DNA from: Rugamonas fusca
GTDB taxonomy: Bacteria; Pseudomonadota; Gammaproteobacteria; Burkholderiales; Burkholderiaceae_D
Assembly: GCF_014042365.1 (NCBI RefSeq)
Contig: NZ_JACEZS010000026.1
Span: 1-64,000, forward strand
Reading direction: 5' to 3'
DNA length: 64,000 nt
Below are positions 1-9,525 of the stretch, piece by piece (the stretch's first letter is position 1; every line of letters begins with the position of its first letter). Under the pieces are notes generated by a model, which made no database searches, was not told the origin of the DNA, and saw nothing but the letters and a program-made list of their open reading frames with translations. A program made the position numbers and the translations under genes.

Positions 1-127
1 TTACTTCGACCGGTTGGGCGTACCACGCCTGTCTTAACCTCAACTACTCGAACCGCCCGGTGCGGACCCGCATGCCGGGTGGTGTGGCAGGGGACCGGTC
101 AGCTATGCTGGCCGCCCCTATGCCGAT
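1..127 (+). mobile_element. Group II intron 3' end (maturase C-terminus, domains V and VI)
   Basis: Positions 50-93 match the conserved domain V hairpin of bacterial group II introns: GAACCGCC, then GTGCGGACCCGCAT as the stem-loop, then a returning GGTGGTGTG arm. It is followed by a domain VI-like hairpin (GGCCGCCCC returning) that ends near TATGCCGAT at 118-127. In frame 2, positions 2-37 read YFDRLGVPRLS and stop, which fits the last residues of an intron-encoded reverse transcriptase/maturase. The rest of the intron lies left of the window. The exact 3' splice site is inferred, within a few bases. Confidence 0.65.
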
Positions 128-371
128 GGGCCGGAGGCAAGATCTTTCGACATTGCAACAGCAGTGCCCTTGCCGGTTCGCCATGGTTTCATGTTCATTG
201 TGCGGCGGCGACCGCACCCCAACCGGGCGGCTGCCAGCCTTGCATTTTGCATGTGATGAAATTTGCAACAAATTTCAATTGACGTGATATGCTGGCCTGA
301 TGAATTGCGCTGACGTTTGTAGGCCGCGGGGCGTTGAACCATTCCATCCACTTTTCTGGGGAACTCGAACG
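128..371. other. Intergenic region after the intron, no gene seen
   Basis: About 240 bases between the intron end and the next start codon. Only short overlapping open frames are present on both strands, none with a convincing start or a recognisable product. The AT-rich part at about 245-290 probably holds the promoter of the downstream gene. Confidence 0.5.
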
Positions 372-1214
372 ATGCAGCTGAAAATCATATCGTGGAATAT
401 ACGCCATTTCAGAAAATCGAAGATCGAGGATTACATTCATACGCTGTGGGAGGTGTGCAGCTGGGCGCATGTCTGTTTCGTCTACGAGGACCATGCCGGC
501 ATCGGCGCGGTGTTTGCGGAGCACCTGAACAACTATGAAAAGAAGCATGGCAAGTCACCGAGCAACTGGTCTGGAAACGAAATTCGTACCCACGACGAAT
601 ATGTTGCCGTGATCTGGCGCACGCCGCTGAAGGTGAGCCACAACTCGGGGCGGCAGGCGCAGTTTTCCAAGATTATTTCGGGCGAGCGCGAGCCGGCCGT
701 GGTGGACGTGAATGCCGGCACCGGCCGTACGCTCACGATCGCCGCCTGGCATGCATTTGGCCCGGCCAAGGTCTCAGCCAAGGATTTGTTTCAGAGTATC
801 CAGAAAACCGACTTTTGTGACGTGTTGATCGGCGATTTTAATTTTCAGACCTTCAATAAGGGCCTCGGTACCGGCGGCTTGGTGGTCGATCAATCGGAAT
901 TCGAACTGGGCCACTCGATGGATTTCGAGGTGGCTGACAGCAATGGTCTGGTGGCGGCCAGCTCCGTAGGCAAGCGCAGCAGCCGGATCCAGGATACCAT
1001 CAAGATGCAGGAAATTCTGCCGTCCAACCATTCCGGTTCGACCACCTATACCGACATGGGGCAGGGCAAGCGCACCACCGGCCTGGATCGTTGTCTGGTG
1101 TCGCAACAGCACGTTGCCTCGGTGCAGCTCAACGTCGCCATGCCGAAGGAATTTGACGAAATGTCCACGCTGACCGATCACATGCCATTGATGCTGATTT
1201 TCGAGGTGAGTTGA
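372..1214 (+). CDS. Endonuclease/exonuclease/phosphatase-fold protein
   Basis: A 280-residue protein of the EEP (DNase I-like) superfamily. Visible family motifs, in order: SWNIRH at 7-12 (Asn9), Glu39 in FVYED, IGDFNF with Asp155 and Asn157, GLDRCLV near 238, and a final Asp269-His270 pair in TDHMPL. These are the metal-binding and catalytic positions of the fold, so it is probably an active Mg-dependent phosphodiesterase or nuclease. The substrate is unknown. There is no signal peptide, so it is probably cytoplasmic. The ATG at 372 is chosen because GGGGAA lies 9 bases upstream; an in-frame ATG at 300 would add 24 residues with no domain. It stands alone in a lower-GC accessory stretch next to a group II intron. 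Confidence 0.75.
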   Translation: MQLKIISWNIRHFRKSKIEDYIHTLWEVCSWAHVCFVYEDHAGIGAVFAEHLNNYEKKHGKSPSNWSGNEIRTHDEYVAVIWRTPLKVSHNSGRQAQFSKIISGEREPAVVDVNAGTGRTLTIAAWHAFGPAKVSAKDLFQSIQKTDFCDVLIGDFNFQTFNKGLGTGGLVVDQSEFELGHSMDFEVADSNGLVAASSVGKRSSRIQDTIKMQEILPSNHSGSTTYTDMGQGKRTTGLDRCLVSQQHVASVQLNVAMPKEFDEMSTLTDHMPLMLIFEVS

Positions 1215-1304
1215 GCATCGCCTGTTCCGACACCTCCAGTGCTGCCGATCGGCGCGCGCGTCGGCCTGGCTGTCATTGCGCCTGGTCTGTTTCGCAATTA
1301 ATAC

Positions 1305-1328
1305 TACTGTATATAAAAACAGTATAAT
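1305..1328 (+). promoter_or_regulatory. LexA (SOS) box overlapping a sigma70 -10 element
   Basis: Positions 1305-1324 read TACTGTATATAAAAACAGTA, which is CTGT-N8-ACAG in symmetric flanks and nearly the textbook LexA operator. A perfect TATAAT at 1323-1328 overlaps its right end, so bound LexA would block RNA polymerase. The start codon at 1362 is 33 bases beyond the -10. No clear -35 hexamer is visible. Confidence 0.8.
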
Positions 1329-1361
1329 ATGGCTCCCTGTACTCACTCAAGGAGCCATCGT

Positions 1362-2066
1362 ATGTCCGAGTTGGATGTGTATTTATCCCAGTATTTCTTC
1401 GATACTGAGCAGATGGCGAATGCCTCCCAGTTGCCTGTGGTGCAATTTCTTGCGCTGGTGCGCGAGGGGCTCGTGCCCGGGCCTGCGTATGTGGTGACGA
1501 ACGGCGCCACGTTGAAATCCTATGTATTTGGCGAGCTGCCCACCGGCGGGGCGAAGGATGGCAGCTACTTTCATCCGGCGACCACGGTATGGGTGGAACG
1601 CGCCCTGCAAACCATCGCCAAAGTGGGACGGGAGCAAGCCGGTGTCGCGCTGCGGGCCAGGTTCGCCGAGCAGATGCAGTCCGCGCTGGCCGAGCTGAAC
1701 GGCTCGACCTGGCGCTTGCCTGACTGCTTCGCCGACGATGGCAGCGTGATCGCCGAAGGCATCGCCAAGCGCATGCAAAGCATCTGGGCGCATTTCCTGC
1801 ACGGCACGTTTGGCCTGTGCGTGGCCGATCCCGTGTCGGAAGCGGCGATCGCGCGCAAGGAGGTGCTGCAGGAAAAGCTCACCGTGCTGAGTGCGAATGG
1901 CACCCGGTTCGTTTATTCGGCCGATGAGGCGTTGGTCATGCTGGACCTGATCGATGCGTTTGCCGAGAGCGCCATGCCATTCTCGCCCGTCGAATATCCC
2001 GTCAGTAGCCGTAAGCGCCTGGTGGACGATCTTGCGGCGCGCATCAGGGTCGGGTTGGCCGCCTGA
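1362..2066 (+). CDS. Uncharacterised protein, DUF6058-like, predicted SOS-controlled
   Basis: A 234-residue soluble protein with no signal peptide or membrane segment. The N-terminal half (YLSQYFFDTEQMA, then LALVREGLVPGPAYVV at about 30-45, then SYVFGELP and SYFHPATTVWVERA) resembles the DUF6058 group, whose members have a short helix-turn-helix-like start. That assignment is from memory and tentative. The function is unknown. ATG 1362 is preferred over ATG 1329 because AAGGAG lies 7-12 bases upstream and 1329 falls on the -10 element. The LexA box just upstream predicts induction by DNA damage. Single-gene transcript. Confidence 0.65.
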   Translation: MSELDVYLSQYFFDTEQMANASQLPVVQFLALVREGLVPGPAYVVTNGATLKSYVFGELPTGGAKDGSYFHPATTVWVERALQTIAKVGREQAGVALRARFAEQMQSALAELNGSTWRLPDCFADDGSVIAEGIAKRMQSIWAHFLHGTFGLCVADPVSEAAIARKEVLQEKLTVLSANGTRFVYSADEALVMLDLIDAFAESAMPFSPVEYPVSSRKRLVDDLAARIRVGLAA

Positions 2067-2437
2067 GGATATGAAGTAAGTTTCGGTGGATCGTGAGGTT
2101 TTGTGACTTTTTGCCGCTTAGCAAACTGTTATCGTTTCCATCCCAACCGTCGCATGGCCCCTGGCTATCAGTCCCAGCCCTGCTGTGGCCGCCGTTGCGC
2201 GTCAACGTCAATCAGCATTGGCCGAGGGCCAGTTTATGCAACAAAACCGGTCTGATCGGAAAACGGGGCCATAGAGCGGCTTGAAGAATTGACGCCAGCG
2301 CCTGTGAACGCTTAACCCACCATCAATTTGACCATAAACCACAAGTATTGCCGCCCATCCAACGGCACACTCAACTTCCTCGCAGTGCAGTTAAGAAAAT
2401 ATGTCGTGCGGAATCGTTGAACTGGGGATGGAAACAA
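2067..2437. other. Intergenic region, no gene recognised
   Basis: A 371-base gap. A 63-codon open frame at 2093-2284 has no ribosome binding site and no recognisable product, so I do not call it. No clear inverted repeat or terminator was seen. The base composition is mixed and lower in GC than the region after 3.8 kb. It may be decayed sequence. Confidence 0.4.
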
Positions 2438-3538
2438 ATGAGTGAAGCCTTAACTTTGTACGCTTGGGAAGTCTCATATTTCGGTGGAAAATTGCGCAGT
2501 TACTTGCGCCATAAGGGTATCCCCTACACGGAGGTGCGGCCGACAATTTTCGATTATTACTTCAAGCTCAAACGACGGACGGGAGTCGCCGCCATCCCCG
2601 TGGTCGTGCTTCCGGAAGGCGCCTGGCTGCAAGATACGAGCGAGATAATCGACTTTCTCGAGCATCGATATCCGCAGCGAGCGGTCATTCCCGCAACGCC
2701 AGTTCAGCGATTTTCTGCTTATCTGCTGGAAATGTGGGGGGACGAATTCTGGATACCGACCGGCCTGCATACGCGCTGGTGCCATATGGAGGAGAACTAT
2801 GCCTTTCTGGAACAGGATATGGCCGAGAACCTGCTCCCTGGCTGGCCACGCTGGCTGCAAGACAAGGCCAGTGCAAAGGTGGCGCAGCATATGGCCGATT
2901 TTTTAACCTCGACTGGCGTCGTGCCGGAACAATTTGAGCTGTTGCATCGCTGGACAGTGCAGCAACTCGACTGGCTGGACGCCCATTTCGCCACATCCCC
3001 TTATTTGCTCGGTGACCGTCCATCGCTCGGCGATTTCGGCCTGATGGGGCCATTGTATGGCCACTTGAGTCGTGACCCTTGGCCGGCACAGCATTTGATC
3101 AAGCCCCGCCCACATCTAAAGGCTTGGATCGAACGCATGAACGAGCGTGGGCGCGACATGGGGGAATACCAGCCGGGCGACACAATACCAGACACGCTGT
3201 TACCTCTGCTCAGCCGATTACTGACCGACATGCTGTCCTATCTTGAAGGTAACCTCGAGCAACTGCGGCAATTTATGCTTGTTCATCCCGGTGCTGATTC
3301 CTGGCCACGATTCATCGGCAGCACCGAATTCAGCATGCTGGACGGACGGTATAGCCGCCCCGCGATGCCTTATGTCTTATGGATGTATCAGCGCATGATG
3401 GCGGTCTTTCGTGCCAGCGCGGATGACGAACGCGACGCTGTGCGCCAGTGGCTCCGCGAGCAGGCGGTTGAACGTTTGCTGGATTTGGACGTGCCTAAGC
3501 TTAAACGCAAGGGCTTATGCGCTGTACTTGATCGCTGA
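2438..3538 (+). CDS. Glutathione S-transferase family protein
   Basis: A 366-residue protein with a thioredoxin-like GST N-terminal domain at about 3-80: LYAWEVSYFGGKLRSYL, the cis-proline in AAIPVVV, and the glutathione-contact segment QDTSEIIDFLE. The helical C-terminal GST domain follows at about 90-235, with the typical LLGDRPSLGDFGL capping motif. The remaining C-terminal 130 residues are longer than in ordinary GSTs (about 200-230 residues) and have no assignment. The likely role is glutathione-dependent detoxification, with unknown substrate. ATG 2438 is chosen because GGGGATGG precedes it and the fold begins at once; an upstream ATG-less extension to 2348 has no domain. Confidence 0.75.
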   Translation: MSEALTLYAWEVSYFGGKLRSYLRHKGIPYTEVRPTIFDYYFKLKRRTGVAAIPVVVLPEGAWLQDTSEIIDFLEHRYPQRAVIPATPVQRFSAYLLEMWGDEFWIPTGLHTRWCHMEENYAFLEQDMAENLLPGWPRWLQDKASAKVAQHMADFLTSTGVVPEQFELLHRWTVQQLDWLDAHFATSPYLLGDRPSLGDFGLMGPLYGHLSRDPWPAQHLIKPRPHLKAWIERMNERGRDMGEYQPGDTIPDTLLPLLSRLLTDMLSYLEGNLEQLRQFMLVHPGADSWPRFIGSTEFSMLDGRYSRPAMPYVLWMYQRMMAVFRASADDERDAVRQWLREQAVERLLDLDVPKLKRKGLCAVLDR

Positions 3539-3793
3539 TCCGCTCGGGCAGGTTCAGGCAATTAGCTGCATAGCCATGCGGCCAGGTAAATGGCAACTTG
3601 CGCGTAGGGGCGCAAGCTGCCGGTGGAAGACCGAGTTGACATTCATTGCCAGAGCATGGCGCGGCTTGGCGCTGGCGATTGGATCTCTAGGCGCTTGCGC
3701 AACTGGCAGGCGCGCTCGGTAGACCGGATCTTCAACGACGCGCATACGGATTGACGGTCTTGCTGTTCGCGTCCGGCATACCGCGCTGTGGGA

Positions 3794-4735
3794 CTAGCGA
3801 TCGATGAATTCCGCCACCTCGTCCGCCGTGGGCGGATTGCAGCCTTCGCGCATGGCGTTCAGGCTGGCGCTGGCGATGGCGCGCCGCAGGGCCGGGCGCA
3901 GCGTTTCCTCGCCGGCGTCGGCCAGCGCGGCGGCCGACAGGCTGTCCTGCGCGGTCAGCGCGGCCACCAGGCCGGCCAGGAAGCAGTCGCCGCAGCCGAC
4001 CGTGTCGCGCACGGCGATCCCGGCTGGCGCGGGCAGGGCGATGGTGGCGTCGCGCGACAGCAGGATGGCGCCGTCGGCGCCCAGCGTCAGCGCGATCAGC
4101 TCCACCTGGGGCAAGTCCAGCAGCGTACGGGCCGCCTCCAGCGGCGGCTGCGCCGTCAGGCCCAGGTGGGCCAGGTCTTCCTCGCTGACCTTGATCAGGT
4201 GCGCGTGGCGCAGCGCGCGCCGCACGCCGGCCGCGTAGGCGGGCAGGTCGTCGCAGGCCAGCGGGCGCATATTGGCGTCGATCGAGATCAGCGCCCCGGC
4301 TTGGGCGGCGGCGGCCACGATCTCCAGCGTCGCATCGAGGTCGTCCGGCACCAGCGCCAGGCCGCCCGTGTGGAACAGCCGCGTGCCGGCGGGCAGCGCG
4401 GCGCGCGCCTGCGCGGGCGTGATGTCGCGGTCGGCCACGCCCTGGCGGTGGAAGGCGTAGCTGGGCGACTTGTGCTCGTCCAGCGTGACGATGGCCAGCG
4501 AGGTGGGACAGGCGCTGCGTTGCGGGCTGCCCAGCCGTACGCTGGCCTGTTCGAGCATCCGTGCGAAGCCGTGGCCGAAGCTGTCCACCGACAGCGGGTT
4601 CAGGTACGTCACGTCCAGCCCCTGGCGTGCGGTGGCCAGCGTGAAATTGCATACGGCGCCGCCGAGCGCGGCGCCAAAGCGGCCGTCCGGCATTTCTATC
4701 ATGTCCACCAGCGCTTCGCCGTAGGTCACTATCAT
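3794..4735 (-). CDS. PfkB-family sugar kinase (fructokinase-like)
   Basis: A 313-residue ribokinase/PfkB-fold kinase that phosphorylates a sugar with ATP, most likely fructose given the transporter in the same operon. It shows the N-terminal GEALVDMI and GGAVCNFTLATARQG sugar-binding region and the C-terminal signature DTVGCGDCFLAGLVAAL around residue 250. That signature contains the catalytic Asp, but Cys replaces the usual Ala of DTxGAGD. The ATG at 4735 is preceded by AGGAG, and upstream in-frame sequence is only antisense-type low complexity. It is the last gene of the minus-strand frc operon, 56 bases after the ROK regulator. Substrate inferred from context. Confidence 0.85.
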   Translation of the reverse strand: MIVTYGEALVDMIEMPDGRFGAALGGAVCNFTLATARQGLDVTYLNPLSVDSFGHGFARMLEQASVRLGSPQRSACPTSLAIVTLDEHKSPSYAFHRQGVADRDITPAQARAALPAGTRLFHTGGLALVPDDLDATLEIVAAAAQAGALISIDANMRPLACDDLPAYAAGVRRALRHAHLIKVSEEDLAHLGLTAQPPLEAARTLLDLPQVELIALTLGADGAILLSRDATIALPAPAGIAVRDTVGCGDCFLAGLVAALTAQDSLSAAALADAGEETLRPALRRAIASASLNAMREGCNPPTADEVAEFIDR

Positions 4736-4791
4736 GGTTTTCTCCTGCTTGTTTCGTGTTGTGTCATGTTGTGAGTGATGACGGCCGCCGT

Positions 4792-6042
4792 TCAGCGCGC
4801 GGCCGTGTGCAGCAATTTCAGGAACAGTTCGCGGTCCGGCGCGAAGTTGGCGTGCAGCGGCAGCAGCGCGGCGCCGATGGCGCGCGCGTCCGCGCCGATG
4901 GCGCCGGCGCGCAGCGCAGGCCGGCGCACGCCTTCCCAGCTGTAGCGTTCCAGCGCCTGTTTCGTTTGTTCCAGCAGCCGCGCCAGCAGGTCGGGGTGGC
5001 TGGAGCCGTCGAGCACCACTTCGTCCAGGTCCAGCAGACAGGTGCCATTGCTGACGGCCAGCGCGATGGCGCGGGCGGCGTCGTCCAGCCATGCTTCCGT
5101 GTGGGTCAGCCATGGCTGCTGCAAGGCGCGCGCGTCGTAGGCGGCCGTTTCGTCCAGGCCGGCCGCTGCGTACAGTTGTTCAAGGCTGAACAGGGAAGCG
5201 GTGCTCAGCATCTGTTCGGGCGGCGCGCCGGCGCCGGACGCCAGGTGCAGCGGCATGGAGCCAAGCGCGCCGGCGTTGCCCGACAGGCCCGCGTGCACGC
5301 TGCTGTCGAGCACCAGGCCACCGCCGATGAAGGTGCCGACGAAAATGTACAAGTAGCTGCCGATGCTGCGGCCCCGTCCCGCCACCAGTTCAGCCACGCA
5401 GGCGGCCATGGTGTCCTTGGCGAAGACGACGGGTACGTGGCTGACGGCCTGGATCTCGGCGCGGATGTCGAGCCGCTCCCACTGGCCGGCTTGCGCCGGT
5501 GCGCTGCCCAGCAAGGCTTGCCAGCCGCCCAGGCCCAGCGGCGCGGCCACGCCGATGCCCGCCAGCCGCGCCGCCCGCAGCGGCCCCAGTTGCTTGAGCA
5601 GGTCGCGCTGCATGGCGGCGATCTGGCCGAACAGCAGTTGCGGATCGGGATAACGGTAGCTGAGCGCGCGCCGTTCGCGCACTTCACCGTGAAAGTCGAT
5701 CAGCAGCAAATCCAGGCTGCGGCGGCCGATCTTGATGCCGATGAACCAGGCGCCGTCGGCATTGAGCATGATGGGCACGGAAGGCTGTCCCACCTTGCCG
5801 CGCTGCGGCGCGCCCTTTTGCACCAGCCCCTGTTCCAGCAGCCGGTTGATGATCAGCGAGACGGTTTGCGTGCTCAGGTGCGTGAGCCGCGCCAGGTCGG
5901 CCTTGGCCAGGCTGCCGTGCAGGCGGATCGCTTGCAGCACCACGCGCTCGTTGAACTGTCCCATGCCGCTCTGGTTGGAGCCGCGCGGACGCAGCCAGAT
6001 GCTGGCGTCGGACGGCGCGGCGGCGTGGGACAAATTCATCAT
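4792..6042 (-). CDS. ROK-family transcriptional regulator (first copy)
   Basis: A 416-residue repressor of the NagC/XylR/ROK type. A winged helix-turn-helix lies at about 30-85 (NERVVLQAIRLHGSLAKADL, then LSTQTVSLIINRLLEQGLV), followed by the ROK sugar-kinase-like fold. The fold keeps TFIGGGLVLD and GNAGALGS. The usual ROK zinc motif CxCGxxGCxE is absent, and the kinase DxGxT and NDxNxxA motifs are altered to KIGRRSLD and AKDTMAAC, so it is probably a pure sensor. Its ATG overlaps the TGA of the upstream mutarotase gene (ATGA), indicating translational coupling. It likely controls this sugar operon. A close paralogue lies at 10371-11621. Confidence 0.85.
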   Translation of the reverse strand: MMNLSHAAAPSDASIWLRPRGSNQSGMGQFNERVVLQAIRLHGSLAKADLARLTHLSTQTVSLIINRLLEQGLVQKGAPQRGKVGQPSVPIMLNADGAWFIGIKIGRRSLDLLLIDFHGEVRERRALSYRYPDPQLLFGQIAAMQRDLLKQLGPLRAARLAGIGVAAPLGLGGWQALLGSAPAQAGQWERLDIRAEIQAVSHVPVVFAKDTMAACVAELVAGRGRSIGSYLYIFVGTFIGGGLVLDSSVHAGLSGNAGALGSMPLHLASGAGAPPEQMLSTASLFSLEQLYAAAGLDETAAYDARALQQPWLTHTEAWLDDAARAIALAVSNGTCLLDLDEVVLDGSSHPDLLARLLEQTKQALERYSWEGVRRPALRAGAIGADARAIGAALLPLHANFAPDRELFLKLLHTAAR

Positions 6043-6483
6043 GCTGCTTGCGCTCCCGTCAGCACGCCTTTGCGGAACAGGAAGTTGGCGTACGGTTGCA
6101 GCTCGCCCGTCTGCACGATGGCATACGCCTGTTTCACGCGCTCGTAGAACGCGAACCGCTCCACCGCCTCGCACTGTTCCGGCTGTGCCTCGCCGGCCCG
6201 CTGGCACAGGCCCAGCATGGCTTGCTGCAGCGGCGTGCGGTAGCCTTGCGGCTGGTCGCAGACGGCCATGAAGTCCACCGGCCGCTCGGCCAGGTCGAGC
6301 GGGAACACGGACAGCACGGCGCTGGCGGCGCGCGCCAGGTCCACGCCGGGCAGGCGGATCAGCGGCTTGCCGCGCCCCAGCGAGGCGGCCGTGAAGTTGG
6401 CGTCCACCAGCACCACGGCGTCGCCGTGGCCCATCTCGGCCAGCACCTTCAACAGCTCGGGGCTGAGCAGCGGATCGAGTCCT

Positions 6484-6491
<8 letters not shown>
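6039..6491 (-). CDS. RbsD/FucU-family sugar mutarotase
   Basis: A 150-residue protein of the RbsD/FucU family, which interconverts sugar anomers or ring forms. The start LLSPELLKVLAEMGHGDAVVLVDANF carries the conserved MGHGD motif with the catalytic His near residue 22. The C-terminal AYAIVQTGELQPYANFLFRKGV is the usual substrate-site end. The length is normal for the family. The start overlaps the end of the ABC ATPase gene by 8 bases and its stop overlaps the regulator start, so it is embedded in the operon. Probable role: supplying the correct anomer of the imported sugar to the kinase. Confidence 0.85.
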
Positions 6492-7283
<792 letters not shown>

Positions 7284-7284
<1 letters not shown>

Positions 7285-8318
7285 CAGCCTTTCTTGTGCG
7301 TCAGTTGGTCGGTGGCGACAGCGAGGATCACCAGCACGCCGGTCACGAGGATTTGGTACACGGAGGGCACGCCCATCAGGGTCAGGCCGTTGCGGAACAC
7401 GCCGACGATCAGCACACCGATGAAGGTGCCGACGACGGAGCCACGCCCGCCGAACAGGCTGGTGCCGCCCAACACCACGGCCGTGATGCTGTCGAGGTTG
7501 TCGGTCTGGCCGCCTTGCGGATCGCCCACGCCCATGCGGGCCACGGACAGCATGGCGGCGATGCCGTAGAACAGGCCGGCCATCATGTACACGCCCAGCA
7601 GCACGCGCGAGGTGGCGATGCCGGTCAGGCGCGCCGCTTCCGGGTTGTTACCGACGGCGTACAGGTGGCGGCCGGGCGCCGTCTCGCGCAGGAACAGCCA
7701 GGTCAGCACGTACAGGGCCAGCATCAGCACGGTGCCGTAGGTGAGGGTGGTCTGGCCCAGGTGGAAGGTGTTGCAGAAGAAGGTCATCGCGTCCGGCAGG
7801 CCGGTCACCGTCTGCGCTTGCGAATAAATCTGGGTCACGGCGAAGGCGATGTTCATGGTGCCCAGCGTGACGATGAACGGCGGCAGCTTGATCGAGGTGA
7901 CCAGCGCGCCATTGAGGTAGCCGATCAGCACGCACACGCCCATGCCGCAGGCCACGGCCAGGTAGGGATGCATGCCGTAATCGACGGCGAACTTGGTGGC
8001 CACCACCGAGCCCAGCGCCATGGCCATGCCGCACGACAGGTCAATGCCGGCCGTGAGGATGATCAGGGTCTGGCCGATGGCGATCACGCCCACCACCATC
8101 ACCTGTTGCAGGATCAGCGAGAAATTCTGGCCGCTCAGGAAGCGGTCCGATTGGGTGGCGAAGAACAGGCAGGCGGCCAGCAGGGCCAGCAGCGGCCCCA
8201 GTACGGTAACTGGCGGCAGCACATCTTTCAGGCGCAGTGACATGGTTTTTCCCGGGAGGGCAGGGGACGGGCGGACGGCGGCGGCGGCCACGGAACCCTG
8301 GTTCAGATTGCTTTGCAT
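7284..8318 (-). CDS. frcC: Sugar ABC transporter permease (FrcC-like)
   Basis: A 344-residue inner-membrane permease of the RbsC/FrcC (BPD_transp_2) family with about 8-10 hydrophobic segments starting near residue 37. It contains the family signatures VIAIGQTLIILTAGIDLS and AVVLGGTSLFGGRGSVVGTFIG. The N-terminal 30 residues are a polar cytoplasmic extension. It forms the sugar channel and pairs with FrcA (one-base overlap downstream) and FrcB (60 bases upstream). ATG 8318 follows a good GAAAGGAA site. A start at the internal Met26 (MSLRLKDV) is possible. Confidence 0.88.
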
Positions 8319-8378
8319 GATATTCCTTTCGGTAGGGTAGGGGCGGCCGTGGCCGCCCGCGATCCTGGACGGCTGACC

Positions 8379-9371
8379 TTACTTGCCCCAGCAGGCGCTC
8401 AGGCCGTAGCCGGTGTCCTGGCTGGTCACGCCGGCCTGCTTGTGGTCGGTGATCAGGGTCACGCCCGTGTCCACGTAGCCGCTCACCTTCTTGCCCGTCT
8501 TGGCGTAGGTCATGCCGGCGTCCACGGCCAGGCCCGCCATCTTCAGCGGATATTGCTGCGAGGTGGCCGCGATCACGCCGGCCTTCACGTCGCGCACACC
8601 GGAGCAGCCGCCATCGACCGATACGATCAACACGCCTTTTTCCTTGCCGGCCGCCTTCAGGGCCTTGTAGGCGCCAGCCGCCGCGGGTTCATTGATGGTG
8701 TAGACCACGTTGATGTCGGGATTCTTCTGCAGGCAGTTTTCCATCGCCGTCTGGCCCTTGCCCTGGTCGCCGTAGCTGTCGGCCATGCAGACCACGTCCG
8801 CGCTCTTGGCCAGGCCGGCCGTCTTGGCGTCCACGCCCGGCACGCCGAAGCCGGCCAGGAAGCCATTGTGGCGGGCGATGCCGACCGGGTGGCCGGGGAA
8901 CAGGTCCAGGGTGGCGATCCTGGCGGGCTTGCCCGCCATCGCGGCCTTGGCGTATTCGCCGATCAGCAGGCCGGCCTTGAAGTTATCCGTGGCGAACAAG
9001 GCGTCGGTGGCGTTGGCCGGTTCGGCCGGGCTGTCGAGCGCGATCACCATCACGCCGGCGTCGCGCGCCTTCTTGATGGCTGGCACGATGGCCTTGGAAT
9101 CGTTGGGGGTGATCAGGATGGCCTTGGCGCCGGCCGACACCATGTTCTCGATGGCCGTGACTTGGCCCGCGTTGTCGCCGTCGGCCTTGCCGGCCGCCGT
9201 CAGCAGCTTGGCGCCCTGCAGCTTGGCCGCATGTTGCGCGCCTTCCTTCATCTTGACGAAGAAGGGGTTGGTTTCCGTTTTGGTAATCAGCCCGATGACG
9301 GGCTCGGCTGCGGCGGCGTAGCCGGCGACGGATGCGATCAAACCCACTGCGATGCAATGCTTGGCGTACAT
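8379..9371 (-). CDS. frcB: Sugar ABC transporter periplasmic binding protein (FrcB-like)
   Basis: A 330-residue periplasmic binding protein of the ribose/galactose-binding type 1 fold. The signal peptide is MYAKHCIAVGLIASVAGYAAAAEP, shown here as a run split at residue 20: hydrophobic core 7-19, cleavage near Ala22. The mature start VIGLITKTETNPFFVKMKEG and the hinge-side ligand motifs ITPNDSKAIVPA and DINVVYTINEPAA are typical. It delivers the sugar to FrcC/FrcA. It is the first gene of the operon and its promoter region holds the AT-rich operator at 9468-9495. Substrate inferred as fructose from the whole cluster. Confidence 0.88.
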   Translation of the reverse strand: MYAKHCIAVGLIASVAGYAAAAEPVIGLITKTETNPFFVKMKEGAQHAAKLQGAKLLTAAGKADGDNAGQVTAIENMVSAGAKAILITPNDSKAIVPAIKKARDAGVMVIALDSPAEPANATDALFATDNFKAGLLIGEYAKAAMAGKPARIATLDLFPGHPVGIARHNGFLAGFGVPGVDAKTAGLAKSADVVCMADSYGDQGKGQTAMENCLQKNPDINVVYTINEPAAAGAYKALKAAGKEKGVLIVSVDGGCSGVRDVKAGVIAATSQQYPLKMAGLAVDAGMTYAKTGKKVSGYVDTGVTLITDHKQAGVTSQDTGYGLSACWGK

Positions 9372-9467
9372 GCTGTCTCCTAAGTGTCTTTTATTGGATA
9401 GCCGACCGGGGTGGTCGATGTTGCGCGTCTGTTTGTGATGGCGCTGACTGAAATATAGGCCGCTTCG

Positions 9468-9495
9468 ATTAATAAATCAATCTATTTTATTTAAT
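9468..9495. promoter_or_regulatory. AT-rich pseudo-palindromic operator between frcB and the divergent kinase gene
   Basis: This 28-base site begins ATTAATAAAT and ends ATTTTATTTAAT, which are inverted near-repeats, with CAATCT between. A second copy at 12992-13019, in front of the porin gene, is identical at 23 of 28 positions with the same spacing. Its form suits a ROK (NagC/Mlc-type) repressor, and two ROK genes lie nearby. It sits about 100 bases before the frcB start and 30 bases before the divergent start. Confidence 0.6.
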
Positions 9496-9525
9496 CGTGC
9501 GGAAGTGATGTTCGATTGAGGTAAC

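Noticed and set aside
2093..2284. 63-codon open frame in the gap before the GST gene
   Set aside because: No ribosome binding site, no recognisable product, and a mixed composition unlike a coding region.
3539..3793. Possible small gene between the GST gene and the sugar kinase
   Set aside because: The open frames here overlap the GST end or run antisense, with no start signal. I see only a 255-base spacer between convergent genes.
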